The notes beneath the pieces were generated by a model. It made no database searches, had not been told where the DNA came from, and worked only from the letters and a program-made list of their open reading frames with translations. The translations under genes were made by a program, and so were the position numbers. 41,674 nt of DNA from CAZZCN01 sp964652975 (GTDB lineage: Bacteria > Bacillota > Clostridia > Saccharofermentanales > UBA5734), in the NCBI GenBank assembly GCA_964652975.1, contig CAZZCN010000017.1, forward strand, positions 1 to 41,674. Reading direction: 5' to 3'. Below are positions 18,205 through 26,993 of the stretch, piece by piece. Position 1 is the stretch's first letter; each line of letters starts with the position of its first letter.

Positions 18205-19605
18205 TTACTCTAAGTCCTTGTTATATCTGTCAAGCCATTCAGCTTGAACAAGTTTTTGAGTTTTTTCGAGTTCAGTCTTAATATTAATATCTGGGTCTTT
18301 CATCATTTTAGGCATAATGTTAATAATATATGGTGTAAATGCTGTTGAAGCAATCTCCATGACTTTCCCGTTGTTCATTGCTGTCTTCATTGGTTCAATC
18401 CAATCGGCAGGCAATCCGGATGCTGACTTGGACCAGTCTATTGAATTGTAAGGAGGAACCTGAATCAGCAGTATCTTGTTCTCTTGTGCAAATTTCAGTT
18501 GAGATTCCCATGCTTCTTTACCATACATGAATTTGATATATTCTGCACCTGCCGCTTTTTCCTCAGCGCTTCTTTTGGCATTTAACATAAATGTAGCTGG
18601 AAATAAAGGTGTTCCATATTCACCACTCGAACCTTTAGGGAAAGGCACTATCTTGATGTTTTCGGCCGGCATGCCGGAGGATGCAAACCAGGGAGCCCAG
18701 GTAGGATAGAAGGTGAAGCTTGAGATCTTGTTTTGCCAGATAAGAGAAAGCAGACCATTCAAGTCTATGCTGATGTTTTTTTGGGCCACCTTGTCCACCT
18801 GGACCAGTTTTCTGAGAAATTCAAAAGTTTTTACACTGTTGTCATTGGTAAAATTCAATTTTATTTTACCATCCGGTTCTTGAATCAAGAATTTGCCACC
18901 GTTTGTCATATCAAAGTTATTGTAAGTCAGGAAAAACTCTGTAAACAATAATCCTGCTCCGGCAATTTCCTTGGTTGAATCAGTCATTTTCTTTGATATC
19001 GCTGCATAATCATCCCATGTATCAACCTTTAGGCTTTTTTCGTCTATGCCAAAGTCTTTTAAAAGCTGCTTGTTAAAACCAAGCATTGGTATTTCATTAC
19101 CTTTGCAGAACGCAATTGTCTTGCCATTGGTGACCATTGCCTGTTTTAGTGTTTCGTTGAAATCCTTGTAGTCCTCCCAATCCTTTAAGTAATCGTCCCA
19201 TGGGGCTGCCAGACCGGCATTGTTCAAGTCTCTTACGTACTGAATAGCATTGACAAAAATGACAACTGGTGCGTCCTTTGAAACAAGCAATGTGGTGAAT
19301 GCCTGAACCTGTCTGTCAGCGGCAACATTCAACGCACGTATGTGTTTCACAGTGATATTGGGGTATTTTTTGTCAAATAGCTTCTGTCTTTCAATCGTCC
19401 ATTTGTTAATACCTGTATCATTCTCTGCCTTATCCGCAATAGTAATGGTAATATTCTTCTTTAACAGCTCACTGACATCAGCTTTAGAGCTGTTAGCGCT
19501 TTTTGATGAATTATCAACTGCTGTTCCACTGTTGCATGAGCTAAGTATCAGACCGGTTATTAATAGCAAGGCTATGGATAAGCACGCAATTCTAAGTTTT
19601 TTCAT
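18205..19605 (-). CDS. Extracellular sugar-binding lipoprotein (CUT1 ABC transporter)
   Basis: A 466-aa lipoprotein: signal with lipobox LILSSC (Cys at about 24), then a Ser/Asn linker. The mature part has the shape of family 1 solute-binding proteins, including KKNITITIADKAEND, WDDYLKDWEDYKD, WDDYAAISKKM, NFTNDNSVKTFEFLRKLV and a C-terminal helix EYIKFMYGKEAWESQLKF. It should deliver oligosaccharide to the MalF/MalG-like pair at 8471-10692, from which it is separated by three genes. It is the first gene of a leftward operon of three (binding protein, anchored repeat protein, WbsX-like lipoprotein). The ribosome site aaaggggg lies 8 bases before the ATG. Confidence 0.92.
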   Translation of the reverse strand: MKKLRIACLSIALLLITGLILSSCNSGTAVDNSSKSANSSKADVSELLKKNITITIADKAENDTGINKWTIERQKLFDKKYPNITVKHIRALNVAADRQVQAFTTLLVSKDAPVVIFVNAIQYVRDLNNAGLAAPWDDYLKDWEDYKDFNETLKQAMVTNGKTIAFCKGNEIPMLGFNKQLLKDFGIDEKSLKVDTWDDYAAISKKMTDSTKEIAGAGLLFTEFFLTYNNFDMTNGGKFLIQEPDGKIKLNFTNDNSVKTFEFLRKLVQVDKVAQKNISIDLNGLLSLIWQNKISSFTFYPTWAPWFASSGMPAENIKIVPFPKGSSGEYGTPLFPATFMLNAKRSAEEKAAGAEYIKFMYGKEAWESQLKFAQENKILLIQVPPYNSIDWSKSASGLPADWIEPMKTAMNNGKVMEIASTAFTPYIINIMPKMMKDPDINIKTELEKTQKLVQAEWLDRYNKDLE

Positions 19606-19855
19606 AATGATTAACCCCCTTTAAAATTATTTGATACTATATTAATTATTGTAATTTATTAAAAGAAAAAAGTAGTTAGACTAATTAATTATTTAATTGT
19701 TATATTTAACGCTGACTTTACTCTCAATATAATTATACTATAAGATATCTCACTTTTGTCCGTTTCAACCGTTCATGTAATAGATGATATTGCCAAAGTG
19801 GTTCAAAGGCATTTCTTTTTTAATATTTTCAATTTGAATTCTCATACCGCCTGTT

Positions 19856-20968
19856 CTATCTATTCAAGAAAACTTTCTTGACCGCCTGAAGATAGCCGTA
19901 TCCGTAAAGATCATCGGGCTGTAAGTAGCTGGTTTCTGTCCATTCGTTCCAACTGTTTATTGTTATAAGCGGTGCCTGGTCAGGATGGCTGTCTACATAA
20001 CTCTTTGCCAGATGCAAAGCTTTTTCAATGTTTTCAGGAGTGTTGTTTCTTACAATTCCACCTCGAAATTCCTGGAATCTTGGATTATTGTCCCAACCTA
20101 TTGAAATGTGAGGATAATAAGGTATGCTGAAATTCGTGTCGATTTTCTCCCATTCTTTTAATACGTCAGTCATTATCTCGCTATATTCCCTGTCAATATT
20201 TGTAAAGTGGCAATAATGGTAGTGGCTCATGCTGTCAGCGCCGAGTGTTTTGAACAGGTTGCTACCACCTGCTGTTGCTGTACCGTCAATTCCGCTTAGA
20301 TTAATTATATTCTGACCCCATTGCACCATTTGAATGTGCAAGCCTTCAAAACCCGCCTTAATTGTCTGTTCTCTAAACCAATCTAGCGCGGCAGACACAT
20401 TATGCATTCCCCCAAGGCCTTTGATTAAATTGGAAACATCGTAAATCATAAAGACAGGCTTATTGTCAATTTTATAGTAGGATGGGTGTGTGAAATACTT
20501 TTCAATAACCCTGTTTGCTATAATTTCAAATTCCTTGCGTTCAACGTCTCCACCCCATATTATATTGGATTGGTCATGGGATAGCCTGAAATCCCATGTG
20601 TTGTTTACATCATGATTAGCCCACATTAAATAGAATTTGACTCTGTCATTGTTTTTAGCCTTAAGATATCCGTCGTTAAGACAGTTTTCCAAAAACGGAC
20701 GCCTGTCATACCAATACCAGTCGTAAATAAAAACATTCACCCCATGGTCAGCCGCTTCATTTATCTGCATCTCCATGACATTGGGATCGGCCTCGTTAAC
20801 ATAACCCCATAAAGGCTTTCTTGGCCAGCTGTGGTCATCAAATTTCTTAACGGCATTTTTCACCGATTGCCATTCTCCAATTCCTTCTGGCCAGAACATT
20901 CTTGTTCTTGGTTCATCGCCTGTATAAGCCGGCCATATATATGCCGCGATATCGTATTTATTCAACAC
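19856..20968 (-). CDS. Cytoplasmic WbsX/GH99-like protein
   Basis: A 370-aa single-domain protein with no signal peptide. It shows the family's beta/alpha-barrel landmarks in order: IAAYIWPAYTGDE, a central GVNVFIYDWYWYD, NKPVFMIYDVSN, IGWDNNPRF and the terminal INSWNEWTETSYLQPDD. The NWNEW-type motif is shared with the lipoprotein at 11815-14616, of which it is a distant paralogue. It starts at GTG 20968, with aaggatgg seven bases before. Being intracellular, it could process imported oligosaccharides or act as a WbsX-type glycosyltransferase; the sequence does not decide. It lies between araD and the sugar-binding protein gene, both on the same strand. Confidence 0.82.
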   Translation of the reverse strand: MLNKYDIAAYIWPAYTGDEPRTRMFWPEGIGEWQSVKNAVKKFDDHSWPRKPLWGYVNEADPNVMEMQINEAADHGVNVFIYDWYWYDRRPFLENCLNDGYLKAKNNDRVKFYLMWANHDVNNTWDFRLSHDQSNIIWGGDVERKEFEIIANRVIEKYFTHPSYYKIDNKPVFMIYDVSNLIKGLGGMHNVSAALDWFREQTIKAGFEGLHIQMVQWGQNIINLSGIDGTATAGGSNLFKTLGADSMSHYHYCHFTNIDREYSEIMTDVLKEWEKIDTNFSIPYYPHISIGWDNNPRFQEFRGGIVRNNTPENIEKALHLAKSYVDSHPDQAPLITINSWNEWTETSYLQPDDLYGYGYLQAVKKVFLNR

Positions 20969-21118
20969 AAATAATCCATCCTTATATTAATATAATTATA
21001 ATTTATATTGCCATAAAAAAATGAATATTTAAATGCATAATTTGAATGTATTGTTGTAGTAAATAAACATTTCAAGTAAAAATGTCTGATTTTCTTTGAA
21101 ATTAGTAATATGCAGCAA

Positions 21119-21814
21119 TCATTTCTGCCCGTAATACGCATTCGCACCATGTTTGCGGTCAAAATGTTTGCGTAAAAGGTCCTCCTGCATTGGCTTTGCA
21201 TCGGCGCTGTTCATCAAAACATTCGTATTGAATGCCATCAGTGCGACGTTTTCGAGCACTACAGAATTCTCGACGGAATGGGCTGCGTTTTTGCCCCAGG
21301 TGAAAGGACCGTGGGAATATACCAGAACAGCAGGCATGCGGGAACTGTCGATCTTTTGGAATGTTTCTATGATTACGGAACCGGTGTTTCGCTCATATTC
21401 GGACTCGATTTCTTCCTTTGTCATTTGTCTGGTGCAGGGGATCAATCCGTCAAAATAATCGGCGTGAGTTGTGCCAAAAGGTGGAATCCCTTTGCCGGCC
21501 TGTGCCCAGATGGTCGCCCAATGCGAGTGTGTGTGGGTAATTCCACCGATATCGGGAAATGCCTTGTAAAGCTCAATATGAGTAGGCGTATCAGAGGATG
21601 GCTTATATTTACCCTCGACTACTTTGCCGTCTAGATCAATTACAACCATGTCATCAGGAGTCAGTTTATCATATTCAACACCTGAAGGCTTGATAACAAT
21701 AAGACCTTTCTCCCTGTCAATTCCACTTACATTACCCCATGTAAAAACCACAAGTTTGTAAGTTGTCAAAAGCATATTCGCCTCATAGACTTCGTTTTTT
21801 AATTTTTCGAGCAT
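21119..21814 (-). CDS. araD: L-ribulose-5-phosphate 4-epimerase
   Basis: A 231-aa class II aldolase-fold enzyme that converts L-ribulose 5-phosphate to D-xylulose 5-phosphate, the last step of bacterial L-arabinose catabolism. Visible landmarks: FTWGNVSGIDRE near the start, the zinc ligands of THTHSHWATIWAQAG, IPPFGTTHADYF, and HGPFTWGKNAAHSVENSVVLE. ATG at 21814 is preferred over GTG at 21826 because aaaggtggg sits eight bases before the ATG and abuts the GTG. It follows araA by 14 bp, its ribosome site beginning just after the araA stop codon. The length is normal for the family. Confidence 0.96.
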   Translation of the reverse strand: MLEKLKNEVYEANMLLTTYKLVVFTWGNVSGIDREKGLIVIKPSGVEYDKLTPDDMVVIDLDGKVVEGKYKPSSDTPTHIELYKAFPDIGGITHTHSHWATIWAQAGKGIPPFGTTHADYFDGLIPCTRQMTKEEIESEYERNTGSVIIETFQKIDSSRMPAVLVYSHGPFTWGKNAAHSVENSVVLENVALMAFNTNVLMNSADAKPMQEDLLRKHFDRKHGANAYYGQK

Positions 21815-21828
21815 TGTAATACCCACCT

Positions 21829-23220
21829 TTAAGTTAATTTATATGCCATGTCGTTCCAAAACAACTCTTTCTTGAGCTCGTTTATATCAGTATGCTCCCC
21901 AATGTGAATAAACTCTAATCCAAGCATCTCTGCAAAATCTCTTAAGTTTCCCGCATTAAGAGCATAACTCATAACGGTATGATGGGCACCACCGGCCAGA
22001 ATCCAGGCTTCCGCAGAGGTCTGCAGATTCGGCAGAGGCTTCCACATGACGCCTGCGACAGGCAGGTTCGGCATAGGTTTGAGTGGTTTTATAGCTTTTA
22101 CATCCTGGCAGATCATTCTGAAACGGCTGCCCATGTCGATAAGCGATACACAGATTGCGTCCCCTTCACTGCCGTCAAACACAAGTCTTGCAGGATCGTT
22201 TCTACTGCCAATCCCTAAGGGTTTAACAATAACCGACGGCTTGTTCGATGCTATGCTCGGACAGACTTCCAGCATATGAGCTCCGAGAACCAGTTCGTTG
22301 TTCTCCTCCAGGTGGTATGTATAGTCCTCCATAAAGGTGGTGCCGCCCGCTTTACCTTTGGACATCTCCTTCATTATATGAGTCATTGCAGCAGTTTTCC
22401 AGTCGCCCTCACCGCCAAATCCATATCCGTCTGCCATAAGCATTTGAACTGCCATGCCGGGTAGTTGTTCCAAGCCGTACAAATCCTCGAATGTGGTTGT
22501 AAATGCTCCGAACTTACCGTTTTGCAGGAATTTTCTCATGCCGTTATATATTTTTATCTGATAATTAACGGATTTAGTATCATCGGTCTTCATATCGTAA
22601 GGCAAATTGAAAATGTCATCAGCAGCGTTGATGTACTTGACCAGATCGCCGACAGGGTGGTAATTGACCGCCCAGCCAAGCTTGATCTGTGCCTCGACCT
22701 TGTCGCCCTCGGTTACAGCAACCTCTCGCATATTGTCGCCAAAACGTGCAACCTTCAAATTCTTAGAGACATACACACCAACTGCCGCTCTCATAAAGTC
22801 AGCTAGCTTCTCCCTGACATCATCGTTCTCCCAATACCCGACAACGATCTTCCGCGCCTTTCTAAGACGTGCGCCGATATATCCATGCTCTCTGTCCCCG
22901 TGCGCTGACTGGTTTAAATTCATAAAATCCATGTCGATCGTATCAAACGGAAGTTCACGGTTGAATTGTGTATGAAAATGACAGTATGGCTTATTCAGTC
23001 TTGAAAGCCCTGCAATCCACATTTTGGATGGTGAAAATGTATGCATAAATGTTATAACGCCTGCGCATTCATCATCTGAATTAGCCTTTGAGAGTGTCTC
23101 GGTTATCTCATCCGGTGTTGTCACCGTCGGACACCAGACTATTTCAAATGGTATAATCGCGCTCTTGTTAAGCTCGTTCACTATTATTCCTGAGTGTCTT
23201 GCAACCTCCTTCAGTGTCTT
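21829..23220 (-). CDS. araA: L-arabinose isomerase (5' end lost in assembly gap)
   Basis: 463 C-terminal residues are present, beginning TLKEVARHSGIIVNELN; the family is about 490-500 aa, so roughly 22-25 N-terminal residues lie in the N run. It converts L-arabinose to L-ribulose. The metal/catalytic residues are visible: Glu in TTFEDLYGLEQL, Glu in YGFGGEGDWKTAA, His in EDYTYHLEENN and His in AGGAHHTVMSY. MDFMNLNQSAHGDREHGYI is the conserved family block. Middle gene of araB-araA-araD. A single open frame from here through the Ns into araB is an artefact of the gap length. Confidence 0.95.
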   Translation of the reverse strand, partial: KTLKEVARHSGIIVNELNKSAIIPFEIVWCPTVTTPDEITETLSKANSDDECAGVITFMHTFSPSKMWIAGLSRLNKPYCHFHTQFNRELPFDTIDMDFMNLNQSAHGDREHGYIGARLRKARKIVVGYWENDDVREKLADFMRAAVGVYVSKNLKVARFGDNMREVAVTEGDKVEAQIKLGWAVNYHPVGDLVKYINAADDIFNLPYDMKTDDTKSVNYQIKIYNGMRKFLQNGKFGAFTTTFEDLYGLEQLPGMAVQMLMADGYGFGGEGDWKTAAMTHIMKEMSKGKAGGTTFMEDYTYHLEENNELVLGAHMLEVCPSIASNKPSVIVKPLGIGSRNDPARLVFDGSEGDAICVSLIDMGSRFRMICQDVKAIKPLKPMPNLPVAGVMWKPLPNLQTSAEAWILAGGAHHTVMSYALNAGNLRDFAEMLGLEFIHIGEHTDINELKKELFWNDMAYKLT

Positions 23221-23320
23221 NNNNNNNNNNNNNNNNNNNNNNNNNNNNNNNNNNNNNNNNNNNNNNNNNNNNNNNNNNNNNNNNNNNNNNNNNNNNNNNN
23301 NNNNNNNNNNNNNNNNNNNN
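23221..23320. other. Assembly gap (100 N)
   Basis: Exactly 100 N, the usual placeholder for a gap of unknown size. The missing ends of araB (about 60-70 residues) and araA (about 22-25 residues) need near 270 bp plus any spacer, so the real gap is probably longer than shown. Confidence 0.98.
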
Positions 23321-24711
23321 ACTTTTTCGTTCAAAAAGTCGTCAAGACTCATACCTTTTTGCTGGCTATAGGAAGCAAGCAAAGCCATACCGTATGCTCC
23401 GCCCTCTCCGGCTGTCTCCATTACAGAAACTGCCGCGCCTGTCGCACTTGAGAGTACAATCTGTCCTGCGTCTTTCGCTTTGAAATAACCGCCGTGTCCT
23501 AGCAGCTTTTCAATCTTAACATTTTCGCTTTTTAGAATATCCATCCCGACTTTCAAAGAAGCAACCGCTGTATACAAATGAGTTCTGAAAAAATTCGACA
23601 AATTGAGCTTGGCATCCGGCATCCTTACAAATAAAGGCCTTCCTTCACTTAGTCCCGTTATATGTTCGCCGGACAGATAGTTGTATGATAAAAGTCCGCC
23701 GCAGTCGTTGTCCCCGCTCATGGCAGCTTCAAACAGCAGGTCTAAAACCTTGCCCTTCTTCATTTCGTTACCTGATAGTTTTGCAAATTCATAGAAAAGA
23801 TTGGCGTAACCGTCAATATCTGCCGAGCAGTTGTTACAGTGAACCATTGCTACCGGCTTGCCGTTAGGGGTTGTCACCATGTCTATCTCGGAATATACCT
23901 TCGATAGACCCTTTTCCAGTACCACCATGGCAAAAATCGAAGTTCCCGCAGATACATTACCTGTTCTTGGCGTGATTGAATTAGTGGCTACCATCCCCGT
24001 ACCTGCGTCCCCTTCGGGAGGGCAAAACGGAATACCTGCCTTTAGCGTTCCTGTTTCGTCTAAAAGCAAAGCTCCGCCATCGGTAAGCTTGCCTGCGTTT
24101 TCGCCTGCCGTTAGAACTTTCGGCAATACACTTTTCAGGTCAAATCCTGTCTTCACCTTGAACTTTTCTAGCATTTCAGGATTATAGTCACCGCTCAATA
24201 TAGGTAGCACACCGGATGCCTCGCCTGCTCCAAGAACATTTTCGCCTGTTAAAAGGAAGTGCACATATCCTGCAAGTGTTGTCATTTTCTTGATTTTAGA
24301 TGTATGGCTCTCCTTATTAAGAATTGCCTGGTATAAATGGGCAACGCTCCATCTTTGGGGAATATTAAAACCGAACAACTCGGTAAGCTCTTCTGCACTT
24401 TGGCCTGTCATGGTGTTGCGCCAGGTTCGAAATTCACAAAGCTGATTGTCGTTTTCGTCAAAAACCAGATAGCCGTGCATCATTCCGGATATTCCGATTG
24501 CGGAGATTTCGGGAACGCTTCCATAATCACTGCAAAGATTCTTAAAGGCGGATTTAAGGCCAACCTTCACCTCGTCTAAATGGTATGTCCAGACTCCGTT
24601 CTCAAAACGGTTCTCCCAGTCAAATCCACCGCTTGCTACCGGCTTGTTATCCCCGTCGATCAAGACTGCTTTTATCCTGGTAGATCCAAATTCAATTCCA
24701 AGTGAATTCAT
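23321..24711 (-). CDS. araB: FGGY-family ribulokinase (3' end lost in assembly gap)
   Basis: 463 N-terminal residues are present. It opens LGIEFGSTRIKAVLIDGDNK, the first phosphate loop of FGGY sugar kinases. ISAIGISGMMHGYL, the ADP-binding GNVSAGTSIFAMV and LLGHGGYFKAKDAGQ follow. The position next to araA and araD makes L-ribulokinase the likely role (L-ribulose + ATP to L-ribulose 5-phosphate). The sequence type is the longer FGGY group found in clostridial and Bacteroidetes araBAD clusters rather than E. coli AraB; xylulokinase-like activity is the alternative. The last ~65 residues fall in the gap. ATG 24711 follows aaaggag at good spacing. Confidence 0.9.
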
Positions 24712-24802
24712 GTGTTCACACTCCTTTGCATATTATTCAGTGGCTTTATATGCTATAAGCATTTTAGTTTAATAACGTAACTTCGTTTATCATAAAAATA
24801 AC

Positions 24803-24814
24803 TTGTATGTACAA
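24803..24814. promoter_or_regulatory. Candidate AraR operator upstream of araB
   Basis: TTGTATGTACAA has perfect TTGTA/TACAA half-sites and differs by one central base from the TTGTACGTACAA core of Bacillus AraR operators. It is about 90 bp before the araB start, and an AraR-like gene lies 1 kb away. The match is visible; binding is inferred. Confidence 0.65.
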
Positions 24815-24923
24815 CTTACTATATTATATTTTGTTTATTAAAAATATTCAAGCTATTTTTTCTTTAGTAATTAGCGTATTTATTAATCTTAAATCACCTC
24901 ATGCAGGTAGGTTGAAGAAGCAG

Positions 24924-24938
24924 TATCGCACTGCGATA
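24924..24938. promoter_or_regulatory. Perfect 7-bp-arm palindrome, possible operator
   Basis: TATCGCA-C-TGCGATA is a perfect inverted repeat with a one-base centre, the shape of a dimeric-regulator site. It lies about 215 bp before araB and 140 bp beyond the end of the small PIN-associated gene. The regulator is unknown. Confidence 0.3.
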
Positions 24939-25073
24939 AATGCCATGGCGCTATATTACGTAAAGTACTCATTGGTATTTAACTATGAATTATTATTGAT
25001 GGTATATGTCTCCGACATGATATATAAGATATCAATCATATCAGCAAGGTAAAGGGAAGACTATTATTTATTG

Positions 25074-25232
25074 CTAAACAGCGGACTTCTTTAATAATGT
25101 GAACTTTAAGTTTGACTTCGAAGCTTTATTTTTAATATGTCTGATATATTCTTCGTTAGACATTCCCTTAGTCTCTTCATAGTTTTTTCGCCTAATTTCG
25201 TGTATTTCCTTCATAGCTTTTGATTCATTCAT
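25074..25232 (-). CDS. Small PIN-associated protein, putative antitoxin
   Basis: A 52-aa basic protein (MNESKAMKEIHEIRRKNYEE...). ATG at 25232 overlaps the last codons of the PIN gene (ATGAATGA), so the two are translationally coupled. The pattern MKEIHEIR-x5-E-(E)-T-K-x-M-(S/T)-x-E-E-x-I is one I associate with short proteins encoded beside PIN genes; they are thought to be antitoxins although they lie downstream of the toxin. It has no recognisable DNA-binding fold. Confidence 0.7.
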   Translation of the reverse strand: MNESKAMKEIHEIRRKNYEETKGMSNEEYIRHIKNKASKSNLKFTLLKKSAV

Positions 25233-25713
25233 TTTCATCTTCCTCCTCTCCAATGACGACCTCCGGAGTAACTATTTCAATATCCGAGTAGCCCATTATC
25301 TTGTTTATTCCATTTACGCCCAGTATGGTTTTAATTTTTACCATATGTTTAAAATTCCACGAGACAACAACATTGCACCCAAATGCACTTGCTAATGCTA
25401 CATGAATAGCATCATCTCTATATTTACTTGGGAAAAGCCCTTCTTCCATATATCTGTCTGCAAGGATTGTAACCTCATCGTCAATTTCCAATTCTTCTAA
25501 TGGTGCATGTTGAAGCATGATTTCAAGTTTTGATTTCTTTGGTTCAGGGCAATTATTAAATTCGGCAACTACTAATTCTGATATATACGCTTCATACTCA
25601 CCTTTAACAAGACACTTCCAAAATTCATGAGTTATAGTCATCTTCTCTGGTACATCATCCGCTTGCAAATGGCTTATTACAGATGTATCAATATATATTT
25701 TTAATTTTTTCAT
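25225..25713 (-). CDS. PIN-domain protein (VapC-like toxin)
   Basis: A 162-aa PIN-fold protein, a likely metal-dependent RNase. Acidic residues appear in the expected places: IYIDTSVIS at the N-terminus, ELVVAEF in the middle, and YRDDAIHVALASAFGCNVVVSWNFKH near residue 105-130, split here as RDDAIHVALA and CNVVVSWNFKHM. ATG 25713 is chosen because ggaggt lies six bases upstream; TTG at 25719 touches that site. It forms a two-gene module with the small downstream gene at 25074-25232 and sits between araR and araBAD, apparently as an insertion. Confidence 0.82.
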   Translation of the reverse strand: MKKLKIYIDTSVISHLQADDVPEKMTITHEFWKCLVKGEYEAYISELVVAEFNNCPEPKKSKLEIMLQHAPLEELEIDDEVTILADRYMEEGLFPSKYRDDAIHVALASAFGCNVVVSWNFKHMVKIKTILGVNGINKIMGYSDIEIVTPEVVIGEEEDENE

Positions 25714-25775
25714 TTGCAAACCTCCGATCTATATCTCTTAACTCCATTATACATAAAAATATGTATTGATAAAAG

Positions 25776-26876
25776 CTATTTTTTTAATATGCTTTTTACT
25801 ATGCTTTTTACTGAATCTCTTTCCACTAATGTGGATTTAATTTTTTCGTGGTACGTATTTTGTGTGTTTATCATATCAACAATCATTTTTGCTGCTTTCT
25901 CACCCAACTCACTACCGACATGAATCATTGTAGTGAGTGGTGGATTAGATAGCTCTGCCAGTGTAGAGTTGTCAAAGCTGATTATTGAGACATTATCAGG
26001 TACATTGATGCAATTAGATTTGAGGTTGGCAATCAATTTAATTGCAATTTGATCGTTATAGCACACAATTGCAGAACAATTATGGAATCTTGCGATTAAT
26101 GTTGTTTTGTACTTTTTTTGAAAAACTGCGTCCATATCCTCGGTAGTAAACCAAAAAACACTATCCTCGTATAACTGTAGTCCATGACTGTGAAGTGCCT
26201 TTACAAATCCCTTATAGCGAAGATGACCTTGAATATCATCCGATTTAAATATTCCTCCGATTATTTTATGATTTTTTTTAATCAGGTATTCTGTTGCCAT
26301 AAAGGCGCTATCCTCATCGTCCATTGTAATGTAGGATGACTTCAAGTCGCCATAATATCCGTTTATAAAAATATAAGGGATTCTTTTTTTGCTTAGCATC
26401 TCATACAAGTTAAGGTTAGGGTTAGGAAAAGCGCTTTTACTTCCTTCTATTATAATACCGTCAGCACCCTTTTCTATAAAGGATTTAAGGCACTGTGCCT
26501 CTTTTTCGACCTTGTTGTATGTAAACCCAAGGTTTATATTGTAATCCATATTGAAAAGTGTGTTTTCTATTCCAGCAATTATATTAGGAAAAATGTAATC
26601 GTCAGGATAGGTTAGAATGACTCCGATTGTCCTACTTTTCTTGTTCTTTTTCTCCTGCGTCCTTTGTACATAAGTGCCGCTACCATGTATGCTTTTAAGC
26701 CACCCCTCGTTTACCAGAATCTTTACTGCTTGCCTTACAGTCTGTCGACTGATACCAAATTGCATGGAAAGTTCGTTCTCTGAAGGTATTTTCTCACCGT
26801 AAGCAATCTTGGATGAGTTTATTAAGTCTATAATATATTCCATGATAACTGAATATTTATATGGTTCGGTATGCAT
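25776..26876 (-). CDS. araR: AraR-like GntR/LacI-type transcriptional repressor
   Basis: A 366-aa regulator. Residues about 5-75 are a GntR winged helix: GEKIPSENELSMQFGISRQT, VRQAVKILVNEGWLKSIHGS. The rest is a LacI/periplasmic-binding-type sensor: GVILTYPDDYIFPNIIAGIE, GADGIIIEGSK, SISFDNSTLAELSNPPLTTM near the end. That combination and length are typical of AraR, which represses arabinose genes until L-arabinose binds. A good AraR-like operator lies before araB. ATG 26876 and GTG 26885 are both possible; neither has a strong ribosome site. Separated from araB by the PIN module. Confidence 0.85.
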   Translation of the reverse strand: MHTEPYKYSVIMEYIIDLINSSKIAYGEKIPSENELSMQFGISRQTVRQAVKILVNEGWLKSIHGSGTYVQRTQEKKNKKSRTIGVILTYPDDYIFPNIIAGIENTLFNMDYNINLGFTYNKVEKEAQCLKSFIEKGADGIIIEGSKSAFPNPNLNLYEMLSKKRIPYIFINGYYGDLKSSYITMDDEDSAFMATEYLIKKNHKIIGGIFKSDDIQGHLRYKGFVKALHSHGLQLYEDSVFWFTTEDMDAVFQKKYKTTLIARFHNCSAIVCYNDQIAIKLIANLKSNCINVPDNVSIISFDNSTLAELSNPPLTTMIHVGSELGEKAAKMIVDMINTQNTYHEKIKSTLVERDSVKSIVKSILKK

Positions 26877-26993
26877 AAAATCCACATCCGATCTCTGGAA
26901 TTTTCATGAAACATCTTGCAATAGCATTCAGTGACAACATGCTTTATTATAAAATTCTCAGTTTGTATTCCATTCTGTATTTTATACCAATTT

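Larger units (their letters stand above)
24712..25073. other. araB upstream region
   Basis: Holds the candidate AraR operator (24803-24814) and a second palindrome (24924-24938). A rightward frame (about 24890-25052: AGRLKKQYRTAINAMALYY) reads somewhat protein-like and may be a remnant, but it has no ribosome site. No confident -35/-10 pair for araB was found. Confidence 0.5.

Noticed and set aside
21829..24711. Single 960-residue kinase-isomerase fusion
   Set aside because: The frame crosses 100 N. The left part is plainly AraA and the right part plainly an FGGY kinase; both lack their adjoining ends, so it is a gap artefact.
24807..25052. Rightward 81-codon frame upstream of araB
   Set aside because: It begins inside the AraR-like operator, has no ribosome site, and no recognisable product. 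A transposase or other gene remnant is possible but unsupported.
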